Origin: Maribacter sp. 4G9
GTDB lineage: Bacteria; Bacteroidota; Bacteroidia; Flavobacteriales; Flavobacteriaceae
Direction of reading: 5' to 3'
NCBI RefSeq assembly: GCF_002742265.1
Contig: NZ_MDGL01000179.1
Coordinates: 62,001 to 126,000 of the forward strand
DNA length: 64,000 nt
In this document: one piece after another, positions 10,581-20,500 of the stretch
Numbering within the stretch: the first letter of the stretch is position 1
How the letters are laid out: the number at the start of each line of letters is the position of its first letter
The notes under the pieces: generated by a model
The model's input: only the letters and a program-made list of their open reading frames with translations
The model's database searches: none
What the model was told of the DNA's origin: nothing
Position numbers and translations under genes: made by a program

Positions 10581-10605
10581 GGCTATAGGCCAATGGCCTG
10601 CAGCC
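10581..10605 (-). other. GC-rich hairpin in groS-groL spacer
   Basis: AGGCC (10587-10591), loop AAT, GGCCT (10595-10599), extended by GGCT (10581-10584) pairing with AGCC (10602-10605) across a 2x2 internal loop. With no T run it is not an obvious terminator; it may be a processing or stability element setting the GroS:GroL ratio. Confidence 0.5.
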
Positions 10606-10614
10606 AAGAGATTT

Positions 10615-10893
10615 TTAAATGATCGCTAAAATGTCACTCTCACGCATCATTAGGTAATCAGAACCATCCAACTTTAATTCTGTACCGGCATATTTTCCAT
10701 AAAGAACGGTATCACCAACCTTAACAGTAACTTTTTCGTCCTTGGTTCCAGGTCCTACGGCAACCACTTTACCTCTTTGAGGTTTTTCCTTTGCCGTATC
10801 TGGAATATAAATCCCCGACGCAGTTTTTGTTTCAGCTGCCATTGGCTCAATAAGTACTCGGTCTGCCAATGGTTTGATATTAACTTTAGCCAT
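10615..10893 (-). CDS. groS: Co-chaperonin GroES (10 kDa)
   Basis: Heptameric lid of the GroEL cage. The 92-residue protein contains the N-terminal [11 protein letters not shown] strand, the mobile loop ([19 protein letters not shown], about 18-36) and the C-terminal [13 protein letters not shown]. It is the first gene of groS-groL, preceded by a sigma54-looking promoter at 10937-10952 and a CACA-T-TGTG palindrome at 10968-10976. Confidence 0.98.
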   Translation of the reverse strand: MAKVNIKPLADRVLIEPMAAETKTASGIYIPDTAKEKPQRGKVVAVGPGTKDEKVTVKVGDTVLYGKYAGTELKLDGSDYLMMRESDILAII

Positions 10894-10936
10894 AATATTA
10901 AAATTTTAAATTGATTTTTAAGTTTCACACTTTAAA

Positions 10937-10952
10937 GGCAGAAATTATGCCA
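10937..10952 (-). promoter_or_regulatory. Sigma54-like (-24/-12) promoter upstream of groS
   Basis: The minus strand reads TGGCATAATTTCTGCC: GG and GC are separated by exactly 10 nt, the invariant sigma54 geometry (TGGCA-N-TGC). The -12 GC would place the transcription start near 10927, about 34 nt before the groS ATG. A short palindrome CACATTGTG (10968-10976) and a TGTCAG element lie just upstream. A sigma54-type activator is encoded 2.2 kb away, but any link is inference. Confidence 0.55.
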
Positions 10953-10981
10953 TTACCTAAAAACTGACACATTGTGAAAGC

Positions 10982-11014
10982 AAAAATGCCAGCTTGTCAT
11001 TAAGCTGGCATTTT
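10982..11014 (-). terminator. Intrinsic terminator after secG
   Basis: AAAATGCCAGCTT (10983-10995) pairs perfectly with AAGCTGGCATTTT (11002-11014), a 13-bp stem with a 6-nt loop. On the minus strand it follows the secG stop by about 24 bp and ends in a T run. Confidence 0.88.
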
Positions 11015-11037
11015 ATATAGACTTTTAAGTTCTTAAA

Positions 11038-11397
11038 CTACAGACTGTCGTTCGTTGAACTATCATTTGTGACAGGTGGGGTCACTTCCTCGGGTAAAGT
11101 TTCCGGAACCGTGGTCTCGAAATCATCGCCCTGCAAAAGTTTGGAATCCGCATCCCCAAAGTTTCCTTTTAGAGCAATGTTGGAAGCTAAAATCAGTATG
11201 ACCAAAAGTCCGGCCAACGTCCAGGTGCTTTTGTCCAAAAAGTCACCAGTCTTTTTGACGCCCCCTACAACTTGATTTCCTCCGCCGCCAAAAGAAGATG
11301 ATAATCCCCCTCCCTTTGGGTTCTGAACCATGATTACCAATACCAATAAAAAGCAGACAATGATAATTAGTATCAGAAATATTGAAAATGTACTCAT
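11038..11397 (-). CDS. secG: Preprotein translocase subunit SecG
   Basis: Small subunit of the SecYEG channel. The 119-residue protein has two membrane segments (about residues 4-23 and 60-78) separated by the conserved loop VMVQNPKGGGLSSSFGGG. The C-terminal tail is acidic and Thr/Ser/Pro-rich, a common extension in Bacteroidota SecG. It is the last gene of the miaB-to-secG run; the upstream gene ends 5 bp before it, and an intrinsic terminator follows. Confidence 0.95.
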   Translation of the reverse strand: MSTFSIFLILIIIVCFLLVLVIMVQNPKGGGLSSSFGGGGNQVVGGVKKTGDFLDKSTWTLAGLLVILILASNIALKGNFGDADSKLLQGDDFETTVPETLPEEVTPPVTNDSSTNDSL

Positions 11398-11402
11398 TAT
11401 AC

Positions 11403-12299
11403 CTACTTGTTTTCTTGTTGAATTTTTTGTACCGATTTTATTCGGTCTGCAAAGAAACTACTTTTTTCCGGATATTTCAAACTTAAAATTTTGTAGGCCT
11501 GAATGGCCTTTTTGTATTTTTTTTGTTCCAGATAGACCCTTGCCAAGGTTTCCGTCATTAACTCATTTTTATCGATTTTAACCGAGTCTTTTGGATTGAA
11601 GGAGGTCTTTATATTTTCCTTGGGTACTATTTTTGGATTTTCAGCAATGAACTTATCTATGCGGTCGAACTTCTGTTTCTTGCGGTCGGGATTTCTGGAT
11701 TGTTTTTTTTGTGCCGTTTCCTTCGTTTTTTCATTTATAGAATCCCCGTTTTCTTCCCGTTCTATTTTTTTCTTCGACGCGAGTTGAAGCCATTCTGTAA
11801 AAGAATATTTTTCTTTTTTGTCAAAATCCAAAGGCTTTCCCAAATCCAAGGTTTCAACCTCTTTTTTTATTTCCTCTGAAGGTTTTTTGGAGGTGAAAAT
11901 TTCAGGATCCAGAATGTGTTCGGCATCGTGGATGTCCTGTGGCAAAGGCTTGTCTTCTGATTCCTCGATGAGTTTTATCTCCTTTTGGGTCAAGTTGGGT
12001 GCTTTGTCCGTAACGGGGTTTTCATCGACTTCTGGCGATGTGGGCAAATCGTATTGTAGAAAATCCTTGGAGGTAATAAAATCAAAGAGAACATCACGGT
12101 CCGTGGTACAGGCCGCCGTAAGTTTCAATGCCTTATTGTACTTATAGCTATTTAGGTTTTTAAGTCCCTTTAGATGCAAGGCCCTTGCCGCCTGAAAATA
12201 TGGATATTCCTTAATGATATCCTCCAATTGCTTCGTTTGCAAAGGATCTACAACTTTGTTGGGGTGTTCAAGGAAGTATGTAAAATCCGAAATAGTCAT
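11403..12299 (-). CDS. TPR-like protein of the lptE-secG operon, function unknown
   Basis: A 298-residue hydrophilic protein without signal peptide or membrane segment, hence cytoplasmic. The N-terminal third is helical (IIKEYPYFQAARALHLKGLK), the centre (about 85-235) is highly charged and probably disordered, and the C terminus (ETLARVYLEQKKYKKAIQAY, then KILSLKYPEKSSFF) reads as a TPR helix pair. It lies 3 bp after lptE and 5 bp before secG, a position I recall as common in flavobacteria, so a role linked to envelope biogenesis is possible but unproven. No enzyme motif was seen. Confidence 0.8.
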   Translation of the reverse strand: MTISDFTYFLEHPNKVVDPLQTKQLEDIIKEYPYFQAARALHLKGLKNLNSYKYNKALKLTAACTTDRDVLFDFITSKDFLQYDLPTSPEVDENPVTDKAPNLTQKEIKLIEESEDKPLPQDIHDAEHILDPEIFTSKKPSEEIKKEVETLDLGKPLDFDKKEKYSFTEWLQLASKKKIEREENGDSINEKTKETAQKKQSRNPDRKKQKFDRIDKFIAENPKIVPKENIKTSFNPKDSVKIDKNELMTETLARVYLEQKKYKKAIQAYKILSLKYPEKSSFFADRIKSVQKIQQENK

Positions 12300-12302
12300 G
12301 GG

Positions 12303-12824
12303 TTACCAATCTGCTAAGGAAGCATTAAAAATATCTTGGGTTATACGTTCAAAAATGACTTCATGGGCTTCGTCCTTTATTGCCGACAACTGTACGTTTG
12401 CAGGATAGTCATAAAAAAAGGAAAAACTTTGGTCAAAATCCGCATCGGGATTGTTTCGGTTGTAGAAGCGGGCCTTTACCCTAATGGAAAGTCGGTTTTG
12501 GGCCGCTGTTTGTTGCGCCGTTGCGGCCATGGGTGAAATTCTATATTCTGTTATTTCCCCTTCGTACAACAAATCGGCATTCCCATTGTTCACCAAATCC
12601 AAACTCGATTGGTCCAATATCCTATTCTGTAATGCCTGAGTGAAATCCCTGTCCATACCTGGTTCAAAGGTAGAACCCGGACTCTGCGTGGCATAATTTT
12701 GAAAGTAGTTTACCTGAAAGGTTTCCGCGTCAATGGGTCCGGCCCCCGTAAAATTATAGATGCCGCAGCTGATTGTCAAAAGCAGGGGCATGAGAATCAA
12801 GATTATTTTTTTTAGTGTGTTCAA
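12303..12824 (-). CDS. lptE: LptE family LPS-assembly lipoprotein
   Basis: LptE plugs the outer-membrane LptD translocon that inserts lipopolysaccharide. The 173-residue product has a lipoprotein signal with lipobox LTISC (acylated Cys20), the Bacteroidota LptE signature CGIYNFTGAGPID, and a compact alpha/beta body. The last residues FNASLADW are typical. It lies between the sigma54-type activator / small membrane peptide and the TPR-like gene, the usual flavobacterial order. The bacterial LptE family is divergent, so the name rests on the N-terminal signature and context. Confidence 0.88.
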   Translation of the reverse strand: MNTLKKIILILMPLLLTISCGIYNFTGAGPIDAETFQVNYFQNYATQSPGSTFEPGMDRDFTQALQNRILDQSSLDLVNNGNADLLYEGEITEYRISPMAATAQQTAAQNRLSIRVKARFYNRNNPDADFDQSFSFFYDYPANVQLSAIKDEAHEVIFERITQDIFNASLADW

Positions 12825-12836
12825 GGGTTTACTATG

Positions 12837-12868
12837 TTTCAGGTTTCAGGTTTCAGGTTTCAGGTTTC
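12837..12868. repeat. 7-nt tandem repeat (TTTCAGG)x4 plus TTTC
   Basis: Four perfect copies of TTTCAGG followed by a partial TTTC, immediately upstream of the lptE start (13 bp). The unit length (7) matches a second, unrelated-sequence repeat at 13120-13140 on the other side of a small ORF. Confidence 0.9.
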
Positions 12869-12966
12869 GCGTTTTGGGTTTTCCTTTTGCCATATAAATA
12901 TAACTTGGATTTTTTCTGGTTCAATAACAGAGACCCGGTTATGGTTAAGAATAGACCCATAACAGT

Positions 12967-13074
12967 TTATGGTAAATTCGAACTATTGTAATTTGTCATT
13001 TTAAAAATTCCGTACAACAGAACAACAATTCCTGCCATTCCTAAAATCGTTCCAATTAATTTATTGTTTTTCAT
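12967..13074 (-). CDS. 35-residue single-pass membrane peptide
   Basis: ATG at 13074 to TAA at 12967-12969 encodes 35 residues: a short basic N terminus (MKNNK), one hydrophobic helix (about residues 6-24, Gly/Ile/Val/Leu) and a polar tail ending SSNLP. It could be a one-span inner-membrane peptide. It lies between the sigma54-type activator and lptE on the same strand and is bracketed by 7-nt tandem repeats. No family is recognised. A start like those of its neighbours and strong hydrophobic patterning favour a real gene. Confidence 0.5.
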   Translation of the reverse strand: MKNNKLIGTILGMAGIVVLLYGIFKMTNYNSSNLP

Positions 13075-13119
13075 TTTTGAGGGTGTTTTCTAAACTATGA
13101 AACTTGAAACTAGGAACTT

Positions 13120-13140
13120 TCTAACATCTAACATCTAACA
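13120..13140. repeat. 7-nt tandem repeat (TCTAACA)x3
   Basis: Three perfect copies of TCTAACA lie just 3' of the activator gene's stop codon. A looser pair of GAAACT-like units (13100-13112) precedes it. The same unit length as the TTTCAGG array 0.25 kb away suggests a shared origin or slippage mechanism. Confidence 0.9.
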
Positions 13141-13147
13141 CCTCAAA

Positions 13148-14419
13148 TCAGAGATCGTATTGCTTTATTTTTCTGTATAATGTTCTTTCCGATATTCCAA
13201 GCTCAGAAGCTGCGGCCTTTCTTTTGCCCCTATTCCTGTCCAAGGATTTCTTGATCAATTCAATTTCCTTTTCCTGTAAAGATAGGGTTTCCTCTTCCTG
13301 GATTTCCTCTGCAAAATGATATTTGTCCTCTTGGGGCACTTGGGTAAATGCTCTTTCTACTTGGGGTTCCGGTAAATGTAGCACTTCCAAAGGTGAAATA
13401 TCCTGATCTTCAATCTCCTCCTCCTGTTTATCTCCATAGATTTTGCGAATCAGGTTTTCATTTTCCTCCTGAACTTTTTGGGAATCGTTGTTCTTTAAAA
13501 GTTCCATGGTCAATTTCTTGAGATCGTTGAGGTCACCCTTCATATCGAACAACACTTTGTATAAAATTTCCCGCTCATTACTGAAATCTCCTTCTGATTT
13601 TTTGGTATTTATGACGGCAGGTAGGTTGCTGCCCACATTATGCGGTAGGTAGCGGTTAAGTGTTTTGGCGTCTATGGCCCTGTTTTCTTCCAATACTGAA
13701 ATCTGCTCCGCTATATTTCTTAGTTGCCGTATGTTTCCAGGCCAACGGTATTTCAATAATAGATCCACGGCACTGTCCTCCAAACGGATGGTGGGCATCT
13801 TATATTTTTGTCCAAAATCCGAAGCAAACTTCCTAAACAATAAATGGATGTCCTCTTGCCGTTCCCGCAGGGGAGGAATATTGATTTCCACCGTACTTAA
13901 CCTATAATAAAGATCTTCCCTGAACCTTTCCTTTTTTATGGCCTCGAACATGTTGACGTTTGTGGCCGCCACGATTCTTACATTCGTCTTTTGGACTTGG
14001 GAAGAACCTACTTTTAGAAATTCCCCATTTTCCAGAACCCTTAACAGTCTTACCTGCGTAGTCAAGGGAAGTTCCCCAACCTCATCTAGGAAAATAGTAC
14101 CTCCATCCGCCACTTCAAAATAACCGCTCCGGGTTTGTGTGGCTCCGGTAAATGCCCCTTTTTCGTGTCCAAAAAGTTCACTGTCAATCGTCCCCTCTGG
14201 AATGGCCCCGCAGTTTACAGCTATATATTTGGCGTGTTTCCTGTGAGAAAGGGAATGTATGATTTTTGGGATAGACTCCTTCCCAACACCACTTTCTCCC
14301 GTAACTAAAACCGAGATATCGGTAGGGGCTACCTGTATGGCCTTTTCAATGGCCCTGTTCAGTTTGGGGTCCTGGCCTATGATTTCAAATCGTTGTTTTA
14401 TACTTTGTATGCTTTCCAT
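13148..14419 (-). CDS. Sigma54-interacting AAA+ transcriptional activator without receiver domain
   Basis: A 423-residue enhancer-binding-protein-type regulator that would use ATP to open sigma54 promoters. The AAA+ domain begins almost at the N terminus: Walker A GESGVGKE (41-48), the sigma54 contact loop GAFTGA (88-93), Walker [13 protein letters not shown] (about 106-117) and the second region of homology around [10 protein letters not shown] charged, likely disordered linker (about 270-375) leads to a Fis-type helix-turn-helix ([20 protein letters not shown]). There is no N-terminal sensory or receiver domain, so activity may be set by abundance or a partner protein. It follows miaB by 115 bp on the same strand. 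Confidence 0.93.
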   Translation of the reverse strand: MESIQSIKQRFEIIGQDPKLNRAIEKAIQVAPTDISVLVTGESGVGKESIPKIIHSLSHRKHAKYIAVNCGAIPEGTIDSELFGHEKGAFTGATQTRSGYFEVADGGTIFLDEVGELPLTTQVRLLRVLENGEFLKVGSSQVQKTNVRIVAATNVNMFEAIKKERFREDLYYRLSTVEINIPPLRERQEDIHLLFRKFASDFGQKYKMPTIRLEDSAVDLLLKYRWPGNIRQLRNIAEQISVLEENRAIDAKTLNRYLPHNVGSNLPAVINTKKSEGDFSNEREILYKVLFDMKGDLNDLKKLTMELLKNNDSQKVQEENENLIRKIYGDKQEEEIEDQDISPLEVLHLPEPQVERAFTQVPQEDKYHFAEEIQEEETLSLQEKEIELIKKSLDRNRGKRKAAASELGISERTLYRKIKQYDL

Positions 14420-14533
14420 GTACTCTATCGTCGAGATTAAAAATACTCCGATTGCTTATTTCGGAATAAAACTTGATTTTTTTATATGTGCCTCTAGGGC
14501 TCGCGACAGTTTGGGTTATTGTCCCGCACGTAC

Positions 14534-15979
14534 TCAGTTATTATGGGAATACCCCACGGCCTTGCCCAACAAGGTGGCAGAGGTACATTCCTGCATTTCT
14601 ACCATCACAAAATCTCCAACCTTATAATCCTCTTTTGGAAAAACGGCCACCGTATTCTGGGAGGTACGTCCCATCCAGTGGGCATCTGATTTTTTGGAAA
14701 CGCCCTCTATCAATACTTCTTGGGTTTTTCCTAGATTGGCTTTTATACGTTCCAAGGAATGTTGTCTCTGTAAGTCGATAATTTCAGTTAGCCTTCGTTT
14801 TTTTATTTCTGGCGGTACAGTGTCTTCCAATTTTCGTTCTGCCAAGGTTCCAGGCCTTTCAGAATATGCAAACATAAAACCATAATCATATTTCACATAC
14901 TCCATCAAGGTAAGGGTGTCTTGATGGTCCTCTTCATTTTCAGTGGGGAAGCCGGCGATCATGTCCTGGGAAATGGCACAATCTGGAATGATGTTCCTAA
15001 TGTTATCGATGAGCGCAAAATACTCCTCCCGGGTATGCAGACGATTCATCGCTTTTAAAATCCGGTTACTTCCGCTTTGAACGGGCAGGTGGATGTAATT
15101 GCAGATGTTTTCATACTTCGCCATGGTGTGGATAACATCCAAAGTCATATCCTGCGGATTGGAAGTAGAGAATCTGATTCTCATTTTTGGCTGGGCCAAT
15201 GCCACTTTTTCCAATAGCTGGGAAAAGTTAACGGCCATGGCCTGCTCCATTTCGGAAGCTTTTCCAAAATCTTTTTTTAACCCCCCCCCGTACCAAAGAT
15301 AACTATCAACATTTTGACCCAATAAGGTCACTTCCCTGAACCCTTTGTTCCAAAGGTCGTTTACCTCGTTTATGATGGATTGGGGGTCCCGGCTTCTTTC
15401 CCTTCCACGGGTAAAGGGAACCACACAGAACGTACACATATTGTCACAACCCCTTGTAATCGATACAAAAGCAGTAACTCCGTTCGAATTCAATCTAACC
15501 GGAGCAACGTCCCCATAGGTCTCATCTTTGGAGAGTATGACGTTTACGGCATTTCTACCTTCATCTATTTCTTGGATGAGGTTGGGCAGGTCTTTGTAGG
15601 CATCTGGACCTACGACCATGTCCACAATTTTTTCCTCTTCCAGGAATTGGTGTTTCAATCGTTCTGCCATACACCCCAATACCCCCACTTTTAGATGGGG
15701 TCTGTCTTTTTTTATGGCATTGAATTTTTCCAGTCTTTTCCTAACCGTTAATTCGGCCTTTTCCCTAATGGAGCAGGTGTTCACCAAGACCAAATCCGCG
15801 TCCTCCAAATTTTGCGTAGTGTTGAACCCTTCCTCAGCCAGGATAGAGGCCACGATTTCACTATCGGAAAAATTCATCTGACACCCGTAACTCTCTATAT
15901 ATAGGTTTCGCTGGTTTTGAACCTTACGTTCGGTACTTAGGACTGAACCCTGTATGCCTTCATCAATTGTTTTCTCCAT
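14534..15979 (-). CDS. miaB: tRNA-2-methylthio-N6-dimethylallyladenosine synthase MiaB
   Basis: Radical SAM methylthiotransferase that converts i6A37 to ms2i6A37 in tRNAs reading UNN codons. The start at 15979 (MEKTIDEG) was chosen over an upstream in-frame ATG at 16033 because family members begin there. Domains: N-terminal UPF0004 with Cys in YGCQMN, NTCSIR and VLGCMAE for the auxiliary 4Fe-4S cluster; radical SAM with CDNMCTFC; C-terminal TRAM domain. At 15281-15289 there is a run of nine C (nine G in the coding sense, three Gly) next to an A7 run, which is slippage-prone but in frame here. It is first in the miaB-to-secG run. Confidence 0.95.
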   Translation of the reverse strand: MEKTIDEGIQGSVLSTERKVQNQRNLYIESYGCQMNFSDSEIVASILAEEGFNTTQNLEDADLVLVNTCSIREKAELTVRKRLEKFNAIKKDRPHLKVGVLGCMAERLKHQFLEEEKIVDMVVGPDAYKDLPNLIQEIDEGRNAVNVILSKDETYGDVAPVRLNSNGVTAFVSITRGCDNMCTFCVVPFTRGRERSRDPQSIINEVNDLWNKGFREVTLLGQNVDSYLWYGGGLKKDFGKASEMEQAMAVNFSQLLEKVALAQPKMRIRFSTSNPQDMTLDVIHTMAKYENICNYIHLPVQSGSNRILKAMNRLHTREEYFALIDNIRNIIPDCAISQDMIAGFPTENEEDHQDTLTLMEYVKYDYGFMFAYSERPGTLAERKLEDTVPPEIKKRRLTEIIDLQRQHSLERIKANLGKTQEVLIEGVSKKSDAHWMGRTSQNTVAVFPKEDYKVGDFVMVEMQECTSATLLGKAVGYSHNN

Positions 15980-16208
15980 AAAGCCTTCAATTGCCATTAA
16001 ATATTGGGTGCGCAAAGATAACATTATATTCAAAAATATGACAAGATGACAGTTTAATTTAGCTTTATTTTATAGTTTGAATTGCCATATAAAACTCTGT
16101 CATACCTAGGTAATACAAAGAGAGCGGGGCAAAATATTTTTACCAAGTTTACGCAACTTGATTCACCATTTTTCATCTTAGGAGGGTAACTGATTTAATC
16201 CTAACATC

Positions 16209-17477
16209 ATGAAAAAGAATATACTATTGCTTTTTTTGTGCTCCTTGATTCCTTTCGTCTCCTGTGAGGACGACGGACCATACGAGGACTATTTGGTTGC
16301 GAGACCCATTTTGGAAGATGCCATATCCTTTAAGGCAGAGGCCATTGACATTGTTGACCCTTTACCCATACAGTCCTCCGGTAAAATCTATGCATACAAG
16401 AACTACATTTTTATTAACGATGTAGGAAGTGGATTTCATGTAATCGACAATCAGAACCCTACGAATCCCCAAAATATTGCCTTTATTAAATTGGAAGGAA
16501 ACAACGATATTTCCATTAAGGACGACAAGCTATTTGCCGATAGCTATGGTGACCTGGTCATTTTTGATATTTCCGATATAAACAATATTCATTTGACCAG
16601 CCGTATGGTCAATGCCATTTACAAGAATTATGACGTTTGGGTCCAAAACGTTGAATTTCCACAAGCCGATATTTATGACTATGGTAATATCGATTACGAT
16701 AGGTTCGTCGTTGTAGGTTGGGAGGTAAATATGGAGCGAAGACCGGTTTCTGAATATGAGGCGCAATACAGATGTGATGGGTGTGAGTTCCTGAGTTTGG
16801 ACAATGCCGTAAACACTGCCGAGAGTAATGTGGGCCAAGGTGGTTCCCTCGCTCGGTTCAAGATTGTGGGCGACTACCTGTATGTAGTAGATTATAGCGA
16901 CCTGAATATTTTTGATCTATCAGATCTGGAAACACCGTTAGCGTTGGACGATGTATCCGTGGCCTGGGATATAGAAACGATTTTTAATCAGGGTGAGATT
17001 TTGTTCATTGGTGGAAGACAGGGCATGTATATCTACGATATTAAGGACCCTTCAAAACCGGAGTTTGTTTCTGAATTCAGGCATGGAACGGCGTGCGATC
17101 CCGTGGTGGTCGATGGAAATTATGCGTATGTGACCTTAAAGGGCGGCGATTTTTGCGGGAATACGGAAAGCGGTCTTTATGTAGTGGACATATCAAATTT
17201 AAAAAATCCTGAATTGAAGGTCATTTATCCTATGTCCGGTCCCAATGGACTAGGTATTAAAGGGGATAAACTCTTTATTTGTGATGGAAGCGACGGGCTT
17301 AAGGTATTCGACAAGAGTAATGCTCCAAATATTACCCAGCTCAACCATTTCCCAAATATCGAAGCCTATGACGTGATACCTTTGGAAACTACCTTGTTGA
17401 TGATTGGAGGTGGCACGTTAAGGCAGTACGAATATTTGGAAAACGATATCCGGCTGATAAGTACTTTTGAATTGTAA
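16209..17477 (+). CDS. LVIVD-repeat beta-propeller lipoprotein
   Basis: A 422-residue exported protein. The signal peptide ends at a lipobox (PFVSC, Cys19), followed by acidic residues. The body carries repeated units of the form 'yvad...gL.ifDisdp..P' (for example FVIDNQNPTNP-like, DLVIFDISDI, LNIFDLSDLETP, MYIYDIKDPSKPEF, LYVVDISNLKNPEL), the LVIVD pattern of beta-propellers. Surface exposure and a binding role are inferred; no catalytic motif is present. It stands alone, divergent from miaB and convergent with the next gene. An AGGAGGGT stretch at about 16180 is 20-plus bp from the ATG and is too far to act as a ribosome binding site. Confidence 0.85.
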   Translation: MKKNILLLFLCSLIPFVSCEDDGPYEDYLVARPILEDAISFKAEAIDIVDPLPIQSSGKIYAYKNYIFINDVGSGFHVIDNQNPTNPQNIAFIKLEGNNDISIKDDKLFADSYGDLVIFDISDINNIHLTSRMVNAIYKNYDVWVQNVEFPQADIYDYGNIDYDRFVVVGWEVNMERRPVSEYEAQYRCDGCEFLSLDNAVNTAESNVGQGGSLARFKIVGDYLYVVDYSDLNIFDLSDLETPLALDDVSVAWDIETIFNQGEILFIGGRQGMYIYDIKDPSKPEFVSEFRHGTACDPVVVDGNYAYVTLKGGDFCGNTESGLYVVDISNLKNPELKVIYPMSGPNGLGIKGDKLFICDGSDGLKVFDKSNAPNITQLNHFPNIEAYDVIPLETTLLMIGGGTLRQYEYLENDIRLISTFEL

Positions 17478-17488
17478 GCCATATACAA

Positions 17489-17522
17489 CAAAAAGGGGAA
17501 GCCATTTGGCCTCCCCTTTTTT
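17489..17522. terminator. Bidirectional intrinsic terminator
   Basis: AAAAGGGGAAGCC (17491-17503) pairs with GGCCTCCCCTTTT (17508-17520) with one mismatch and a short loop, flanked by A and T runs on both sides. It lies between two convergent genes and can serve both. Confidence 0.88.
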
Positions 17523-17546
17523 AGTATTATGATGGAATCATGGTTC

Positions 17547-20500
17547 CTACTCCACAGAAATCATTTTGATCTTTCTTTCCTGTACTTTGTTGTTTATATT
17601 TTCCACATACTGTAACATCACCTTATTTAGGTTTTCGATTTCAACATTCAATTCCTTGGTCACTACATCAAAGAATTCTTTGGCCTGTTCCGTTGGAGCA
17701 TGGTCCCCTCTTTGGGAATCGGCCAACAAAAATGCAAGCCGGTTGTTTATACGAATGCCATAGTTCAAAGGGTCTTGCCTACTTTGGTTTTTGGTCATGT
17801 GGATCTTGTTTTCTATAACGGATATTTTGGATTCAAAGTCAGAAATAAGTTCTTGCATTGTAGTATCCTCCTTGGTTTTCGACTTTACATATTCCAAATC
17901 GTTCTTCACCTTTCTGATAGTAATGATGGCGTTGTTGGCGCGGCTAACCTGATCGCGTACCTTGATTAGAAAATTGAACTGATCGTTTAATTCTTCTTGT
18001 GTGATGTCAAGCCTTGGGTCTATTAAGATGCTAAAATCCTTTTCCTGTACTTGCCCGTTATAAGTCAATCTCACCTTATAATCCCCAGGTACGGCTTTAG
18101 GGCCAATGTTTGGTGATGAATAGAAAACCATTCCTTTGAAAGCATCAAAACCGGGATACCTCATGTTCCAGATGAGTCGGTTACCGCCGGACTTAACATT
18201 TAAACTTTTGGTAGCGGAAGGATTCAGTTTGTCGGCAACGGCCTTGTTTGAAAAACTTTGGATAACCGTTCCATTGTTCTCCAGAATATCGATTTGTACA
18301 GAATCGGTTTCCTTAAGGTCTTTGAGGTAATAATTGATGATGGTTCCGTCTGGATGATTTTCCCCCTCCAATTTGGAATTTCTATCGTCTGAATCGCCAG
18401 ATTGATACATCCTGTAGGAGATATCTGGTTTGTACATATAAAAATCACTATTGGCAACTTTATCAGACAATTGATGCAGTGGGGTAAGGTCGTCGATCAT
18501 CCAAAAGCTTCTACCATGGGTGGCGGCAATTAAGTCATTGTCCCTAACGTGAAGATCTCGTATAGATGTTATGGGTAAATTCAGCTGAAAGGGGGACCAA
18601 GATTTGCCATCGTCAAAGGACACGTACATGCCCCATTCCGTTCCGGCATATAGGAGACCTTCCCTAACTTTATCGGAACGTATGGCGCGCGTATAATATT
18701 CTTTGGGTATACCGCTAGTAATGACCTCCCAGGTTTTACCGTAGTCCACTGTTTTATATAAATACGGGGTATAATCGCCAAACTTATAGGCGGATGCGGC
18801 TACATAGGCAGTGCCCTTATTGAACGGACTTGCGTCGATACAATTGATCATATTCAATTTAGGGGACATATCCAAAGGTGGCGTTACATTCTCCCAGTTT
18901 TCACCGTTATCCCGTGTTACGTGTATGAGGCCGTCATCGCTACCGGTCCATATGACACCTTCTTCCAATGCCGATTCAGAAATAACAAAAATATTCGAAT
19001 AGAATTCCGCTCCGGTATTGTCTTGGGTAATGGGGCCGCCACTGGATTTTATGGTTTCCGGTAACCCACGGGTTAAATCGGGCGATATGGTTTTCCAGGA
19101 CTGTCCCCCATTGGTTGTCATATGTAGGTAATTGGATCCAGCGTAAAGTTTTTTGGAATCATGGATACTGAAGGTTACCGGATAGTTCCAATTGAACCTG
19201 TATTTCATGACTTCGGCGCCGGAACCAGCGGGATTGTCGGGCCATACGTTTGTAGATCTTGCCTGCCCTGTACTATGGTCCAACCTATTCATGTAACCTT
19301 TATAGGTACCGCCGTATACAATGTTGTTGTTCTTGGGGTCTGGAGCCAAATGTGCACTCTCACCTCCGGCGGTAGGTTCCCAATCACGCTCGGTTATGGC
19401 ACTACCTGCGGTTCTATGAGCTATACGTAAGGCGGTATTGTCCTGTTGGGCACCATATAGGCGATAGGGAAAAACACTATCTGTCACTACCCTATAGAAT
19501 TGGGCGGTTGGTTGGTTGTGGTAGGTGGTCCAATTATTTCCACCATCATTTGAAATTTGGGCCCCTCCATCATCTGCAATGGCCATTCTATTATTGTTGT
19601 TGGGATCTATCCAAAGGTCATGATGGTCCCCGTGCGGTGCATTTTTTAAGGTAAAGGTTTTTCCTCCATCCGTGGATACCCCGTAACTTACGTTCATGAC
19701 ATATAGCTTGTCTACATTTTGGGTGTCCGCATAAATCCTGGTGTAGTACCAGGCGCGTTGTCTAAGGGCACGGTTCTCATTTATCTTGGCCCAAGTTTTT
19801 CCACCATCGTCCGAACGGAAAAGACCACCCTCCTCAGCTTCAATTAGGGCCCAAACCCTTTTTGAATCCACGGGAGATACGGTCACCCCAACAATGCCCC
19901 ATGGAAATCCCGGTAAACCGGAGTTTGATGAAATGTCCGTCCAAGTATCGCCACCATCGGTACTTTTGAACATCTTGCTATCCGGCCCACCGCTGTCCAT
20001 ACGATACCCATTTCGCTTCATTTCCCAAGTAGTGGCAAAAAGGATCCTTGGGTTATTGGGGTCCATAATTAGGTCACCTGCACCTGCCTTGTCACTTACA
20101 TAAAGAACTTTTTCCCAAGTATCGCCCCCGTCCATTGAGCGGTAAACGCCTCTTGTTTCGTTTGGTTTCCACAAGTTTCCTAGAGCGGCCACATAAAGGA
20201 TGTTAGGATTTTTTGGATGTATCCTGACGCGTGCAATGTGTTCCGAACCTTCAAGCCCTATGAATTTCCAGGTTTCTCCTGCATCCATGCTTTTCCACAT
20301 ACCATGACCCGAGGAAACGTTGCCACGCAAGGTCTGTTCGCCTTCTCCCACATAGATTATATTTGGGTCTGATTCAGACACCGCAACGGTACCAATTGAT
20401 CCCCCGTAAAAACCATCTGAAATGCACTCCCATGAATTACCGGCATCCGAAGTTTTCCAGACACCGCCACCCGCCGTACCCATATAATATAGATTTGGGT

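Noticed and set aside
12837-13140. CRISPR-like array
   Set aside because: Units are contiguous 7-mers without spacers and there is no cas gene.
16176-16186. AGGAGGGT, a Shine-Dalgarno-like sequence before the LVIVD gene
   Set aside because: More than 20 bp from the ATG, and Bacteroidota rarely use such sites; no other start codon lies at the right distance.
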